Below, in pieces: positions 33,201 through 46,300 of a stretch of DNA of 64,000 bases. Positions within the stretch are counted from its first letter, which is position 1. Every line of letters starts with the position of its first letter. Below the pieces are notes generated by a model. The model did not search any database. It was not told the DNA's origin and saw only the letters and a program-made list of their open reading frames with translations. The translations under genes and the position numbers were made by a program. This DNA comes from Mrakia gelida (Eukaryota; Basidiomycota; Tremellomycetes; Cystofilobasidiales; Mrakiaceae), in the NCBI GenBank assembly GCA_024345305.1, contig BRON01000013.1, positions 806,001 through 870,000 of the forward strand, in the 5' to 3' direction.

Positions 33201-36200
33201 CTAGAAAGAGGTGTTGTGGCCGAGATCGTCTTGAGCCTTCTTGAGGAGATCCTGAGAGGGTTAAACAGGTCGAGGTCAGTCACGAACGACGACGCGTCGA
33301 GTAGGAGGGTGAAGAGGAAAGAGACGTACCTTGGTGTTCTCGAGCTCGTCCTCGAGAGCCTTGAAAGGTTTGGGAAGAAGAAACGAGGTTAGGATCGATT
33401 TGGACGAGAGAGACGAGAAGGGAAACTGCCGCTCACCTTCCTCTCCTCCTCCACCATCTGGAGCTCGAGCTTGGAGGAGTGAGCTTCGGTCTCGACCTCC
33501 TCGTGCTTCAACTGAAGGTCTTGAACGGTCTTCTTGAGGGTGGAAAGTTCGCTGTGGAAGGAAAGAGAGGAGAGAAGAGAAGGGTCAGCACTCGTTCGGG
33601 GCGAGCAAAAAGGACGACGCGACGAACCTCTCGAGCTCGGAAACCCTGAGAAGAAGAACGGAAGCGAAGGTCAGCAGTGAAGCACGAGTCGGTGAAATAA
33701 GACGATGGCCTACTTCTTGCTGTGAGCCTCGTGAAGCTTCTGCATCGGCGACTCGTTGAAGACGTCCGAGCCGCGAGGAGAGGTGGGTGGTGTTCGGACG
33801 ATGTTGGCGACTTGAGAGAGAGCTGCGAAGCAAGAGAAACCACAGCGTCAGTACGGACAGAAGGGAAGCCGAGAGAGACGAAGAGATACGTACCTCGGTC
33901 CTTGGCCTCCCTCTCGGACTCGACCTCCTCGAGAAGACTCTTCTTCTCCCCAAGGAGCTTCAACAACTCCTGCTCGTGCTCCTTCTTGGCAGCCTCGACC
34001 TGAGCGACCCGACCCTCCGAGACCTGCTCGAGCTCCTGCTGGTGAGTGGACTTGATGTGCTCGAGCTCGTCGTTCAGAGCGTGCTTGGTGAGGTCGGCGG
34101 ACTCTCGAGTGGACTATCGGGAGGAGAGAGGAAGGGCGAGAAGATGAGCTCGTGGTCTCGCGGCGAGAAGACAGGGGATGTGACTCACAGCGAGCTCCTC
34201 GTTGAGGTTATCGAGCTGGCGTCGAAGAGAGTCGAGAGCAGAGTTGTCCGACGTAGGAGCGGGAGCAGATCGAGTCTCCTCGAGAGCGGCCTGGGACGCG
34301 GCGAGTTGGTCTCGAAGGGTCTCGAGTTCGTCGGCGTGAGACTGCACCTCAGCTCGGGCTTTGGCGAGATCCTGCTTGTGAGCTAGAAGACAGAGGGGCA
34401 GAGCGGTCAAAACTCTTCAGAGCACGCGAAGACCAGACGTGAAGAGAAAAGAAGAGAAACTCACCGGCCAGGTCGAGGTTGAGGTTCGAAAGCTCCTTCG
34501 AAGCGTCGGCCTCATGAGAAGTCTGAATTGTCTCGTGTGAAGATCGAAGAGCCTCAGTTTCGCTTTGGTGGGCGTTCCTGGAGGGGAGGAAGAGGAAAAC
34601 GAGCTCGAGATCAGCAGCGGAGAGAAAGAGACGGAAAGTCGCGTCCGGTCCTCGTTCGATGTCAACTCACCTCAGCTGCTCGATGGTGCTCTCGTACTCG
34701 ACTCGAAGTGACCGAAGTTCGTTGGAGTGTTCCGATCCAGCCTCGTTCTGCGATAAAAAAGGAGTCGAGATCAGCAATCGTTCGAAGGGAAGAGAAGAGA
34801 GCAATGCAACAAGGAACGAACCTTCGCAGACTCAGCGGCCTTCGCAATCTCCAAGGCTTGACCCTCCTTCAATCCAGCGAGCTCAGATGCATGCTTCGCG
34901 GCGATGGTCTGTAAGAAGAAGAACAAACGAACGATCAGCGATGTTATGAGCATAAGACGGCGAAGGAAGGCGAATCAACTCACGTCCAACTCGGCCTTCG
35001 TGGCCTCGTGAGCTCCCTCGACCTCTCCCTTCTCGGAAACCAACCTCTCAGCGTGAGCATCGTGTTCGGCCTTCAGCTCAGCCTCCTTGGTAGCGTACTC
35101 CTCCTCGTGATGCTTCGAAGCCTCAGATTTGGCAGCAGCGACGGCTTCGGCGAGGGCAGAAGCGTGGGATGATCGAAGTTCCTCGACGGCCGACTGGTGT
35201 TGCTCGTCTCGTTGTTGGAGGACCTCAGTGACCAGAGTCTGAACCGCGAGAAGCAGGGAGGAAGCCAAGTCAGCGAGCGCGAGACAACTCTTCTCGTCGA
35301 AGAAAAAGAAGGAGTTCGTTCGCGACTCACCTCGTGGCTCTTCTTGAGCTCCTCCTTCTCAACCTCGGCCTTTCCCTCAAGCCCACTAAGTACTCCCTCG
35401 TGAGAAACCCTGATCTCCTCGAGCTGCGAGGCATGTCCAGTCTTCTGGCACTCGAGCTCCTCCTTCGCAGTAGCGAGTTGGAGGGAAAGATCCTCGATCT
35501 TAGCTTGAAGTTCGCTGACGAGACCTTGACGGGACTCTTCGAGAGAATCGGTCTCTTCTCGGATGGCCTGGATGAAGAGAAAACAGAGCGGCGCGTCAGT
35601 CTCGGGTTTGAGCAGTGGGGAGAATCAACGACGAAGAGACGAGGCGACTGACTTCCATCTCGGCGTTGATTCGAAGGAGCGACTCTCGGGCAGTCTCAGC
35701 CTCCTCGACGGAGGAACTGACTCGAGTTTGAGCAGCCTGGGAATTCGAGAGATGAGAGAAAGTCGTGCAAGTCGTCAGTCGAGGTCGAACGAGGAACAGG
35801 CGCGGATGCAGTCGAAGCCGAAGAGTGAACGGACCTTCAACTCCTCGGTGAGCTCGCTCTCCCTCTCGGATCCTCCAGAAGTAGCAGCGGCCAAAGCCTG
35901 CTCGAGCTGAGTGATCTTGGACTCGTTATCCTGGTCCCTCTGCCTCAATTTCGAGATCTCGGCTGTCGAAGAAGCGATGATGTCGTTGAAGGAAGAGGTC
36001 TCCTCCTGAAGTTTCGAGTGCTTCGACTCCGATTCCGAGCTGTTTCAAGAGAAGGTGAGATAGTCAGTAGATCGGTTCGAATCAGCAGAGGGAAGAAGAC
36101 GAGGGTCGAAAAAGGGAGAAAGACTCACACCAGCGACCTCAACTCTCCCTCCTTCCCTTCCCTCTCAGCCTTCTCAGCTTCCAACTCTCCCTTGATCCTC

Positions 36201-38402
36201 TCCAGCTCGAGCTTCAACTCCTCCTTCTCCTTCTCGACCTCGGCCCTCAAAGCGGTGAGCTCCTCCTCCTTTTTGGCGAGCTCAGCCTTCGCGGCAGTCA
36301 ACTCCTCGGCGGACGAAGACGAAGACTCGGTGTGGTTGGACCTGAGCGCGTCGAGATCGGTTTGGGTAGCTGAGACCTGATCTCGGAGAGTCGAGAGTTC
36401 GAGATCCTTGGTCGAGAGGGTGGTAGCGTGGGAGGCTTCGAGGTCGGTGAGGGTGGTTTGGAAGGTGGTGAGGGACGCTTCGAGGGTGGCGATCTTTTGA
36501 ACGAACGACACGCGACGAGGAAGAGTTAGTCAACGAACGAAGACAGATCGAAAGAGGCAGAAGAGATGGACTCGGACCTTATCCTCCAACTCCTTCCTTC
36601 CAGTTCCCTCAGGCTTCCTAGCAGCAGCAGCAGCTCCAGGTCCTCCAACGCTCCTGCTCAACAACCCTCCGGGAGCAGCCCTTGCTCCAGCCAATCCAAC
36701 CCTCGGCGCGGTCGTAGTCGAGCTGATGCTAGCGGTAGCTCTGGTGTGACCTGGCTTGATGGTCGACGAAGCCGCAGCGTTGGGAGGAGAAGGCTTCCTG
36801 ACTCCAGAGACGGACGAGGACGACGACGCGGCGGGTCTGGTCGAACCGAACGAAGGAGCGAGGGAGGCTCGAGCTCGAGCAGGAGTGGTAGCGGGAGTTC
36901 CTCCGGCGGTCTTCTCGCTGGCGGCTGAGAGAGCTGGGGAGGCGGTAGTCTTTCGACCGAAGGAGGAAGTGGAGGAGGTGGTGGTTCGTGCGTTGGCGGT
37001 GGAAGAGGCGAGAGGACGAGTCGAGGGAGGAGGAGCCATGGACGCCATGGACGCGCTGTGGAATCGAAAAACGTTTGAGGCGGCGACGGAAAGAGGTCAG
37101 TAAGAAGATCGATTTACGTGCGCTCGAGAAAACGTTCTTGAAACTGACCGTCGAGCAGCAGCACCAGTCGTCGTCGTGGCGGGAGTCGACTTGACGGACG
37201 GTCGAACGGTTAACGCCGCAGCGGATCGAGGAGCTGCCGTAGCTGAGTGGGTGGCAGGTCGAGTGGTGGTCGAGACCGAAGGCTTTCGGAGAGGGATGGG
37301 CCCAGTGGAGGAGGCCGAGGAGGTGGTAGATGGTTTCGCGGTGGTCGAGGGTCGAGCTGAAGTCGTCCTCGCGGCTGGGACAGCAGCTTTGGGACCTGCA
37401 GAGAAAGAAGGAGAGAGAGATGGTCAGTGCCGATACCCCAGAGCTCAGAGCAGAGAGCAGGGAGCAAAAAGTGGTATGAAACAGCAAGAGAAGCGATCAG
37501 GGAGAACAAAGAGATCGTATGGTCTCCGACCCCTTTGAGCGGTCGAGCTCCGCTTCCTTCCTTCCTTCCCTCCTTGAGTTTCTGAGCTCGTCTCGCAGAG
37601 AAAAGCTTCAATTCTGCTACCAGAGCTCCAGTAGTATCCGTCACCCAGAACTCAGCTCTCAAAAGCTGAGTTGGTGCAAAGACGGAGGAGGTACGAGCCA
37701 GAGATGAGATCGAACGAGGAGGGAAGCCAGAGGGTCCGCCCTGACCAGCAAGCTCCTTCCCTCCTGCCCTCTCTACTTCCTCCCTCCCTCTCGACCTCTT
37801 CCCACCCTCTCAGCAACCACCCCACATAGTCCTCTCGAAGATACACCGAGAACGAGCGAGAGAAGTCGAAAAACAAACGGAGGAGGAGCTGGTGAAGGCA
37901 CGAGAAGAAGTCCAAACTCACCTCCAAACGCCTTGCTCTCCAAGATCTTCTTCACTCCACCCACAGCACCTGTAGCGACCTTCTTCACTCCTCCCACTCC
38001 AGCCTCAACCTTCTTAGTAAGCCCAGCAGCAGGAGCAGCAGCAGTTCCTTTCTTTTCGTTGGTCTTGACGGGCTCGTCCTCCTTGACCTCGTCCACCGCT
38101 TTGACCTCCTGCTTCTCCTCCTCGTGATGGTGTCCGTTCGTAGACGTCTCGACAGGAGGTTGCTCGTCCATGAGAGACGACTCATCCTCGATGGAAGCTG
38201 CTGGAGGAGGAGCGACCTCTTCGGTGGCTGAAGCTTCGGGTTGGACTGAGATCTGCTTGACTGAAGGGGAAGCGGGAGGGGAAGGAAGGAGATGGTCCTC
38301 GTCTAGAGCTGCTTCGTCCGAGAGAAGTCCCTCCGTCTGGTGGTGTTCTTTGATGGTGATGGGAGAGGTAGGGGCTTCGAGAGGGGGTTCGATGTCCGCC
38401 AT
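33201..38402 (-). CDS. Long coiled-coil protein with disordered basic head
   Basis: Start at 38402: an acidic N-terminus (MADIEPPLEAPTSPITIKEH; VDEVKEDEPVKTNEKK) followed by an amphipathic repeat (KKVEAGVGGVKKVATGAVGG) that resembles lipid-binding 11-mer helices. A Ser/Thr/Ala/Pro-rich basic region of about 270 residues comes next, then about 850 residues of nearly unbroken heptad coiled coil. Sample segments are LSTLRDQVSATQTDLDALRS, AKAELAKKEEELTALRAEVE, LAKARAEVQSHADELETLRD, and HEQELLKLLGEKKSLLEEVE. The protein ends DLLKKAQDDLGHNTSF, with the stop at 33201. The coil is split across many small exons separated by short introns. A basic disordered head before a long rod is common in cytoskeleton- or membrane-tethering proteins. 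I cannot name the family: similarity to myosin, Uso1 or tropomyosin in any search may be only coiled-coil composition. The N-terminal join uses an intron of about 520 nt. Confidence 0.75.
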
Positions 38403-38821
38403 GTTGTCGAGGAAAGGGAAAAAGAGGGGAGGGGCGAGGTGGTTTGGCGGCAGAAGAAGAGGCGAAGGTGAAGTTCGAGGAGTCGTCGAGCGGACTGCGT
38501 GTTTGCTTTTTCTTTTGAGGGAGGACGCGTCGAAACGAAGATATTCGAGTTGCTGGCGAGACGGCTAGAGATGTGTGAGCATGAGATACAAAGAGCGAGA
38601 TGTGTGTATGAGAAATAATGCAAGGAAAGCTAAGTTACAACGTCCTCCTAATCCTCTTCCTTCCGACGCGTCGTCGCATCCTCTCCCTGCCCTCAGGCCC
38701 TTCCCCGACCCTCTCGAAGGCTCTTCAACCACACTACAGCACCAGCTCCCGATAGCTCCAGCCACCTCCTCAATCGATCTGAGCCTCCTTCCCCTCGATC
38801 CCATCTTCTGACTCTCCTCGC
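38403..38821. promoter_or_regulatory. Upstream region of the coiled-coil gene
   Basis: About 420 nt between two minus-strand genes: the promoter of the 38402 gene plus the 3' end of the nucleotidase gene. Two GACGCGTC copies lie here (38524, 38665). Confidence 0.4.
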
Positions 38822-41696
38822 TCAATCCCACCTCCCAACCCTAAACCCAAGCTGCTCTCCTTCCTGGGGCCACTCCCCTCCTCCCTGAGCCTCAACGAGA
38901 TCCCACTCCCTCTGTGGCTTCGTCTCTTTGGTGATCGTGATCCTTCCTTCGATGTCGACGTGAAGAGGACTGAACTTGTGAACGTAGTTGACGAGAGCCT
39001 CGTCCTGGGAGATGAGTGGAGGAGGAGCCGTCTTCAATGGGTAGGGGAAGATCCGATCGCCGCCTGTGGAGAGGAAGTCGAGGGTGCCTGGAAGAGGAAA
39101 AGCGTGGAGAGGGAAAAGGGGAGAGAAAAGGGAGGGAAGGAAGAAAGAAAGAAGGCGAGGGGGACGAGGGCGTCAGCGCGACGCGGGGAAGGGGTTTCGA
39201 AGGTCGACCCTCGCTTGCCTGGCAAAGATGAAGTGGGGATAGAGTAGGGATACGGTGGGAAAACTCACTAATGGTGTAGACTCGCTCAAAGTCGATAGGC
39301 TTGACATCAGGCTGTCCGATCTTGAGCGAAATGAGACGCGACCCTTTCTTGTTCTTCGGGTTGTACGAGTACTGGATCCCTCGAGAGACTTGGACGGACG
39401 AAGTGACCTTCTACTCACACGGTCAAAAACAGCCGCGAGAAGGAAGGAAAGGGAGCGAATCAGCTTCGCGTTCCTCGTTCGTCGTCGAGCGACGCGACGA
39501 CCCCGTCTGTCCGCTTCCTTTTGCCAATAACTCCAGCCACGCACCGCTCCTCTCCGTCACATCGAGATGCATTTGGACTCACCTGACCAGCCCTGTTAAC
39601 CTTACTCGCCACTCCCTCGAACAACTCCCAAAGCTCCCTCCCGGTCATCTTGACGTCGACGACTCCGTTCGAGAAAGGGAAGGCCGTCACCAGAACTCCT
39701 TGAGTCACGTTGGGCGAAGGAATCGAGGCTCTGACGAAAGAGAGCGCGGCGGGGAAAAGGGGAGGAGTAGTTTGAGAGCGAGGTCAGCGTCGATTCCTTC
39801 GAATCTCGCCAAATAAGATCGGGAGATCCGACTCACCTGATGCCGCCAGAGTTGTGAATAGCTCCATCGACATGAGCACCGACTCTTAGACGAGCCCAGA
39901 GCATCGCATCGCAGACGGCGTTTCCGAGGGTGCCTGCGAAGAAAGAAAGGAGAAACGAGGGAAGTCAGTTCGAGCGAGCGAGACAAAGGCGACGGAGGAG
40001 TAGAGGAGAAGACGCACACTCGACGTCTTGACAAGTCGACTGATCAAGATCGTGGATAGTCTGACCGATGACTTTCTTGGAGTACTCTTGGAAAGGCTCT
40101 CTCCAGCTTTCGACGAGATCTTGAAGGTGTTCGTCTGGACGCGTCGAGGGATCAATGAGAAACGAGGTCAGCGCTCCGGACCGAGCTATAGGAATCTGGA
40201 AGAGTGTAACTGACCCTGAGGGTACTCCTCAGTGAGTCTCATAGGACCTCCAGTGTACGCGAGGACTTTTCCAGAGTCGGGAGCGAAAGCGACGTCGATT
40301 CGACCGAGGTGTTCTCCCCATCTGCGGTTCGAGAGCGTGAGAGGAGACGAGAGAAGTTTCAGCACTGAGAGCGCAGGTTGAGAATTAGGAAGAGACGAGG
40401 ACGAAGGAAGAGCGACGAACCTGTACGACGTGACGATGAAAACCTCCTCTCCGTCGAGGTTCTTGACGATCGTCGGATAAGGACCTTGCGAGTACCAGGC
40501 TTCTCCACCGAGAGGAGTGTGAGAGTGACCTCCGACAATGAGATGTATGTTTCTGAGCGAATGCAGGAAGCGAGAGGGTCAGAAAAGAATATAAAAGAGG
40601 CGAGAGGGAGACGCGACGAACCTCGTGGTTTGAGCGAGTCGGATGTCCTCCTCGTAGCCTGGCAGAACCGAACACGAGTCAGACCTTCCCTTCTCGCTTT
40701 GTAACGGAATTATACTCACCAATATGCGTCAAAGCTATAACCCTCTTAACCTTCTTCCCCTTCTCCCCTCCCAACCGTCCCTCCAACAGCCCATCCACCA
40801 CAACCTGCACGTCCTCCACCCTCCCAAACTCCGTCCCCCTCCCCGGTTTACTGATATCCGGCGTGTCTACCGTTGTCAGTGCGACGACAGCAAGTTCATG
40901 CTCCTCGAACACCCAGAAGGGGTGCAAGAGCGAGGCGAGCAGGGCATGGTCGGTTCGGATGTTGGAGGAGACGGTGGGGAAGGTGAGGTTGGCGATGAAG
41001 TCCGCGACGACTTGGTCTCCAGCGTCGAACTCGTGGTTTCCGAGGGTGAAGAGAGAGAAGTTGAGGAGGTTGAGTGTTTGGGAGATGACGGAGGAGCCGT
41101 AGAAGGAGTAGAAGAGCGTCTGTTGAGGAGGGGAAGGAAGGACGAGGTCAGCTTCGACCGTTCAGCCCTCGCTTGGTTCGCGAGCTCGTTCGTCGTGCCT
41201 CCTTCGCCGTCACCTCCTCTATAAAAGCTCCAACATGCTCCAGCTCGTCTACAAAAGGGATGGGATGGAACTCACCCCTTGGAACTCGTCCCCAGCATCC
41301 AGCAGAAGCGAGTCCTTGACGCTAGCTCTGACCTCGTTCACCTTGGAGAGGATCCTCGAGTATCCTCCCAAGCATGGAACGGAGTGATCCTCCGGACAGT
41401 CCGTTCCCGAGGCTCGGTACTGATCGAGATGAGCGTGGATGTCGTTGACGTGGAGGAAGGTGACGTTCTGCAGCGAAACGTCGGAGGGATGCAGGGAGGG
41501 TCAGATTGAGCTTCACCAAACAGTCGAAGGAGAGCAGGAGAGGAGCGCTCACGTAGTTCCCATTCTCGTCCCAATGTCGCTTGGACAGCGATGAGGGAGA
41601 AGAGAGGGATGAAGAGACGAGATGGGTGTCTTGAGCTTGGACGAGAGAGGTGGTGGGAAGGAGGAGGAGAGAGAGGAGCGAGAGGGGAAGGAGCAT
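38822..41696 (-). CDS. Secreted 5'-nucleotidase (calcineurin-like phosphoesterase)
   Basis: It hydrolyses nucleoside 5'-phosphates outside the cell. A signal peptide (MLLPLSLLSLLLLPTTSLVQ) is followed by the metallophosphatase motifs in order: VTFLHVNDIHAH (metal site, DxH), LLLDAGDEFQG (GDxxxG type), FTLGNHEFDAGD (GNHEFD), ALTHIGYEEDIRLAQ and HLIVGGHSHTPLGG (GGHSHT). The C-terminal substrate-binding domain follows with TCQDVECTLGNAVCDAML, VDGAIHNSGGIRASI, FPFSNGVVDVKMTGRELWEL, QVSRGIQYSYNPKNKKG and the LDFLSTGGDRIFPYP block, so both domains are complete. The start at 41696 is the one that gives the signal peptide. No transmembrane anchor is visible at the C-terminus. Likely role: phosphate or purine scavenging. 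Confidence 0.93.
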
Positions 41697-41992
41697 AATG
41701 GGTGGGTCGAGGAAGGGTGCAGCTCGAGGAGCGCTTCTGTCGTTCGTCTGTTGGTTGATATGAAGTTCGAGGCAACGATAGGGGACTGGGCTGGACTGGG
41801 CTGGGATTGACGATAAGAACTAAGCTTTCTGGGGAAGTGGTTGAGGAGCAGAGTGGGCAGGAGAGGGAGCGACGACTCGACCCTTTCGGATGAGAGCGGA
41901 GTCGCTGAGCTCGCTTTGTGACTCCTCCTTCTTCTCAATCTCTGACGTCCAACATCCCAAACTCTTCGAACTCTCTTATCTACTCCTCTCAG
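41697..41992. promoter_or_regulatory. Divergent promoter region, nucleotidase / luciferase-domain gene
   Basis: 296 nt between divergent start codons; CT-rich just before 41993. It includes a short GGGCTGG repeat near 41786-41805. No defined site. Confidence 0.35.
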
Positions 41993-43077
41993 ATGTCAAC
42001 CGTCCTCCAAAGAACCTCACAAACCCTCCTCTCAACTCTCCAACGCCGCCCCTCCACCACCACCCTCCTCGCTCTCCTCCTCTCCTCCTCCCTCCTCTGG
42101 ACAGCTCTAGACTTCAGAGCCTGGCTCGCTTACGGGTTCGTCCTTGTCTATGCCTTTCTTCTCACACATCGACGTAAGCTCATCAAGTTCCCTTTCGTGC
42201 TGAAACAGAACGGGCGGCTTCGACCCAACCCTCAGCGACTGGTGGTTCATGACCCGAATTCGCTTCCGAAGAGCTCTCACTCGCTCCCCAGGACGAGATC
42301 CTGCTTCTCTCCTCGAGATCGCGAAGCTTTCGCCTCGAGGCTCGACTCGCTTCCTGGATTCAAAGGACATCCCGGAGAGGAAAGGTCCACGCCCGACGAT
42401 GCGATCTCGGTTTGTCTCGTCCCCTCTCCACTCTCCCTTCTACTTATCTCCACCCAACTCACCGTCCCCCTGCATTCTCCCAGTCCTCTCCCCCATCGCC
42501 AAACTCCCTCCTCCCCCTCTCCCTTCACACCCCACCTCATTTCCTATTTCCAGCACCTCGCCTCTCTCAACCCAACCCTCCTCCTCGCAGTCGACACGTC
42601 CGTCCTCGAGCGACACGGTCCTGCTCTGCTCGTTCATCCTGGAGCGAGAGATCTTCCGGAGGGGGATGTTTTTACGAGACGATGGGGCCAGGGAGAGGTG
42701 GTTCATGTTCATGGGGAGGAGGGGAGCTTGCATGTGAGTCGAGCGAGAGGGGAGAGGGGAGACGCGTCGAAAGAGACTGATCGTTTTGCCCTTTGCGAGC
42801 AGGTTTCGCTGACTCCGCTTGATGCGGCGCTGGGGATCGAAAAGGGGTGGTGTGAGAGGATGCCTGCTGCTGGTGTTGGGGAGAGGGTTCCTTTGGGGAG
42901 TGAGTCGCGAACCTTCGTTCATCCCTCAACGACGACGCGAACTGATCGTTCGCTCTTGTTGAGACGGCAGACGTGTTGATCTACGCTCCGAGGGACGAGG
43001 AGGAGTTGGAGATTGTGAAGAGTCTGATTTTGGCTGGGTGTAGGTATTTTGCGGGCGCGGAGGTCAGGGGCGAGTGA
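41993..43077 (+). CDS. Membrane-anchored protein with fungal luciferase (DUF5519-type) domain
   Basis: The start at 41993 gives an N-terminal hydrophobic helix (TLLALLLSSSLLWTALDFRA), a likely membrane anchor. The next exon encodes GLGGFDPTLSDWWFMTRIRF and a proline-rich LPxRxGPRPT segment. The exons after that give LISYFQHLASLNPTLLLAVD, TSVLERHGPALLVHPGARDL, WGQGEVVHVHGEEGSLHVSL, TPLDAALGIEKGWCERMPAA and, at the end, VLIYAPRDEEELEIVKSLIL. The Gly-Glu-(x)-His-(V/I)-His...GSLHVxLxPxDA...GWxERHxLAG...YAPR pattern is that of the luciferase-like domain found in many fungal proteins. The name comes from distant similarity and no light emission is implied; the true function is unknown. One splice choice before WWFMTRI is inferred. 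Confidence 0.72.
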
Positions 43078-43323
43078 GGAGGAAGAGAGGAAGGGACGAC
43101 GCGACGAGGGTTCGTAGAGAGTCGAACTTTCTCAGATTTTCGTTGATTTGAAAGTCGATATAGATGCGTTTAGAAGCAGAGTACAGAGTCTGATGTCCCC
43201 CAAAGCCCTCCAGAAAGATAAACCTTCCTCTCCCAGCTCGACGACATCGGAGTCGACTCCGCCCTGCTCGCTCGCCCCAAACCGCCATCCGACTCTCCTT
43301 CTCTCCCCTCCCCTTGTTCCAAC
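43078..43323. promoter_or_regulatory. Short spacer upstream of VPS18
   Basis: 246 nt between two plus-strand genes, so a compact promoter. Open reading frames run through it but none joins in frame to the VPS18 exons. Confidence 0.3.
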
Positions 43324-46300
43324 ATGTTTGACGATTGTAAGTACCTTTCCTTTACCTCGCTCTTCACTCCCTAGCTGACCTTCGCTCGTCTCGTTCCAGT
43401 CGTTGAGCACGCGGGCTCGTCTACGACCACGCCTTCCGGGTTCGGTGGCATCTCATCCTCCTCTCCTTCGAACCGATACGAGGACGTAGGCTACGAGGGT
43501 TTCGAGGAGACCGTGTACTCGGATGATGAGGATGAAGACGAGTACGGCGTGCCTAGAGGTGGTGGGATCGAATCTGTGAGTTCTTTGGACGGATGGGAGG
43601 GAGAAGGAGAGAGGGAAGGAAGGAAGAGGTCGAAGCTCACCATCCCTCCGTCCCTTCCTCCCCTTCTCTTGCCTCCCTCCTCCCCCCATCCTCTTCGGTC
43701 ACTCTGCTCTCCCTCTCAGCTCGAAACAGGCTACATCTCCACCCACCCTGCCACCTCCTCCTCCTCCCAAACTCCAATCTTCACTCTCGGCCACGTCCAA
43801 TTCACTCTCCCTTCGACTCTCCTCCATCTCCGAGTCTCCTCCAACACGCTCTTCATGGCCCTCCACCCCCTCATCCTCATCATCATCGACCTCTCAGATC
43901 CAACCCAACTCCAAACGATCGACCTCCCACCTCCCAACAAACCAGTCAAGGGTGAACCCCCAAGCGTGATCAGTGGGATCTGGCCAGACGCAGCTGGGAA
44001 ACACTTGATCGTTGCTACAACAGGAGGAGAAGCGTGGTACCTCTCTCCTCTCACCCCAGAGGGAGCCTCAACGGGAGTCGAATGGAAGAAACCCAAGAAT
44101 CCACTCAAAAGCTTCAAACCCTCTTCCTCGAACCTCATCACCTCCGTCGCTTGGTCCGCTCCTCCTCCCTTCTCTTCTTCGTCCTCGTCGTCGCGTCAGA
44201 ACCCTCGAGACTGTCTCGTCGGAACCTCCCAAGGCCAGATCCACTATCTTGCGCTCCAGGCATCGGAGGATCTGTTCAAGTCCCAGGAGAGGGAGTTCAC
44301 GACTGTTTGGAGCTTTGGAGGGGAGAAGAGCGCGGTGGTGGGACTTGGTTGGGGAGGAGGGGGAGGAGGGAAGGAGAGGGCTTGGGTGGTTGCTGTGCAG
44401 AGGAATGGGAAGGGGTGGGAGGCGAGTGTGGGTGGGACAGGGAATGGGGGTGGGAAGTGGGGGGAGGAGATGAGCAAGGGGTTGAAGGAGGGTGGGGGAC
44501 CTAGTGAGTTGAGAGAGAGGGGGGAGGAGAGGAGAGTTCGCCGTCTGATCGTTTTCGCTTCGCTTCGCCGTGGAACAGAACCTATCAACTCCCTATCGAC
44601 GGAAGGAGGAGCCTCCTCGTCTTCGAAATCGCCTCTGGAACTCCACTTCTACAACTCGACTCCAGCGGAGACGCCGAGTTCGAAAGCGATGGCTTGGTTG
44701 ACGCGTTCGTTTCCTATCTCCTCTCTCTCGCCCCCCCTCCCGATCACCCTTCCTCTCTGCACAACTCGCCTTCACTAACCCCTCCTCTCGTGTCTTTCTC
44801 CTTCGACCTACCAGCCTCCGGCATCCTTCACTCCACTCTCACCTCTCCCACCCCCACACACTCGACCTCCCTCCTCACCTCCCCCTCCCTCCTCCACTTC
44901 CCAACCACCTCCTCGCCCTCCCTCCAAACACCCATCAGCATGACCGTCACCCAGTACCACTACCTCCTCCTCTACTCGGATCGGGTCTGTGCCGTCGGGA
45001 GGCTCGATGAGAGGTTGGTTTGGGAGGAGAGGTTGCCTTTGGTTCGTCCGGTCTCGTTTCGTTTCGCTCACCCACTTGACTCCACGCGAGCTCGGGGAAA
45101 GGAGAGCGTGAGCAGAGCTTCGAACTTTAGGCTGACCCTCGCTCGTTCTTGTTCGTTGGCGGCGTACAACAGAAAGGAGACGAGAAAGCTCTCGGACTCA
45201 ACTCGGATCCGTCGGACAAGACCCACTGGCTCTACACCTCCCAAGCGATCTTCGAGCTCGTTGTGTCCGAGGAGGATCGAGACGTGTGGAGGATCATGCT
45301 CAAGAGGGAGGAGTACGAGCCTAGTTTGAAGTTCGCTAAGGTTCGCACTTGTCTTCTTTTCTTCATCGCGTCTCGTTTTCGCTTCGTGGCGCTCTCGTTC
45401 AAGATCCCATTCGCGTCGCTGACCGTCCTCCTCCTCCCCTTTCTTCTCCATGTTCCACTACGCTTGGCTTCGTCCATCCCCAGACTCCCCAACAAAAAGA
45501 TCTCATCCTCTCCGCCCAAGCGGACGCCTTCTTCGCTCAAGGGAGGTTCCATCAAGCGGCGGCGAAGTACGCGTTGTGTTCGAAGAGTTTCGAGGAGGTC
45601 GTGTTGAGGTTTGTGGATGCTGGGGAGAGGGACGCGATGAGGTACTACCTTGGGTCGAGGTTGGATGGGTTGAAGAAGACGGTGAGTCCAGAAGCGGAAT
45701 CTCTTCGAGTGAAGAGGAGATGGGAGATGGGAAAGAGCGAGAGGCAGAGCTGACTTGAGTTTGGGTTGGGCTGTTTCGCAGGAGTTGACGCAGAGAATGA
45801 TGATCGCTACTTGGCTGGTGGAGATCTACCTGAGCAAGTGTAACACGCTGGAGGATGGTGAGTCGTCTGAGCGAGATCGGAAGGAGGTGGCGGTGAGACG
45901 AGAACGCAAACTGATCTCGACTCTTCTCGTTCGCTTGCAGTCGTCGCCGCCGAAGCTGGATCGCAGGACGTCGAGAGTCTCAAGCTCGAACGAACGATGG
46001 TCGAGGATGAACTGAAGCAGTTCTTGCAGGAGTACCAGGTCAGTCCCATCTTTCTCTACTTAATCTTCGCTCGCTCAAGCTGACTTCGCCTTGTCCTTCG
46101 TTCCTTTCAGTCGAACCTCGATCGAAAGACCGTCTACGACCTCTTCCTCAGTCACGGTCGAACGGATCTCTACATCTTCTTCGCTACCACCATCAAGGAC
46201 TACGCGAAGGTCGTCGAGCACTGGGTGATGAAGGAGGAGTGGGTGAAGGCGATTGGAGTTCTGAATCGACAGGTGAGGACCGACGCGTCGCTTTCCTTTG

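Noticed and set aside
42000..43077. Bioluminescence gene.
   Set aside because: The domain name is historical; the residues match the general fungal family and not the enzymes of light-emitting mushrooms.
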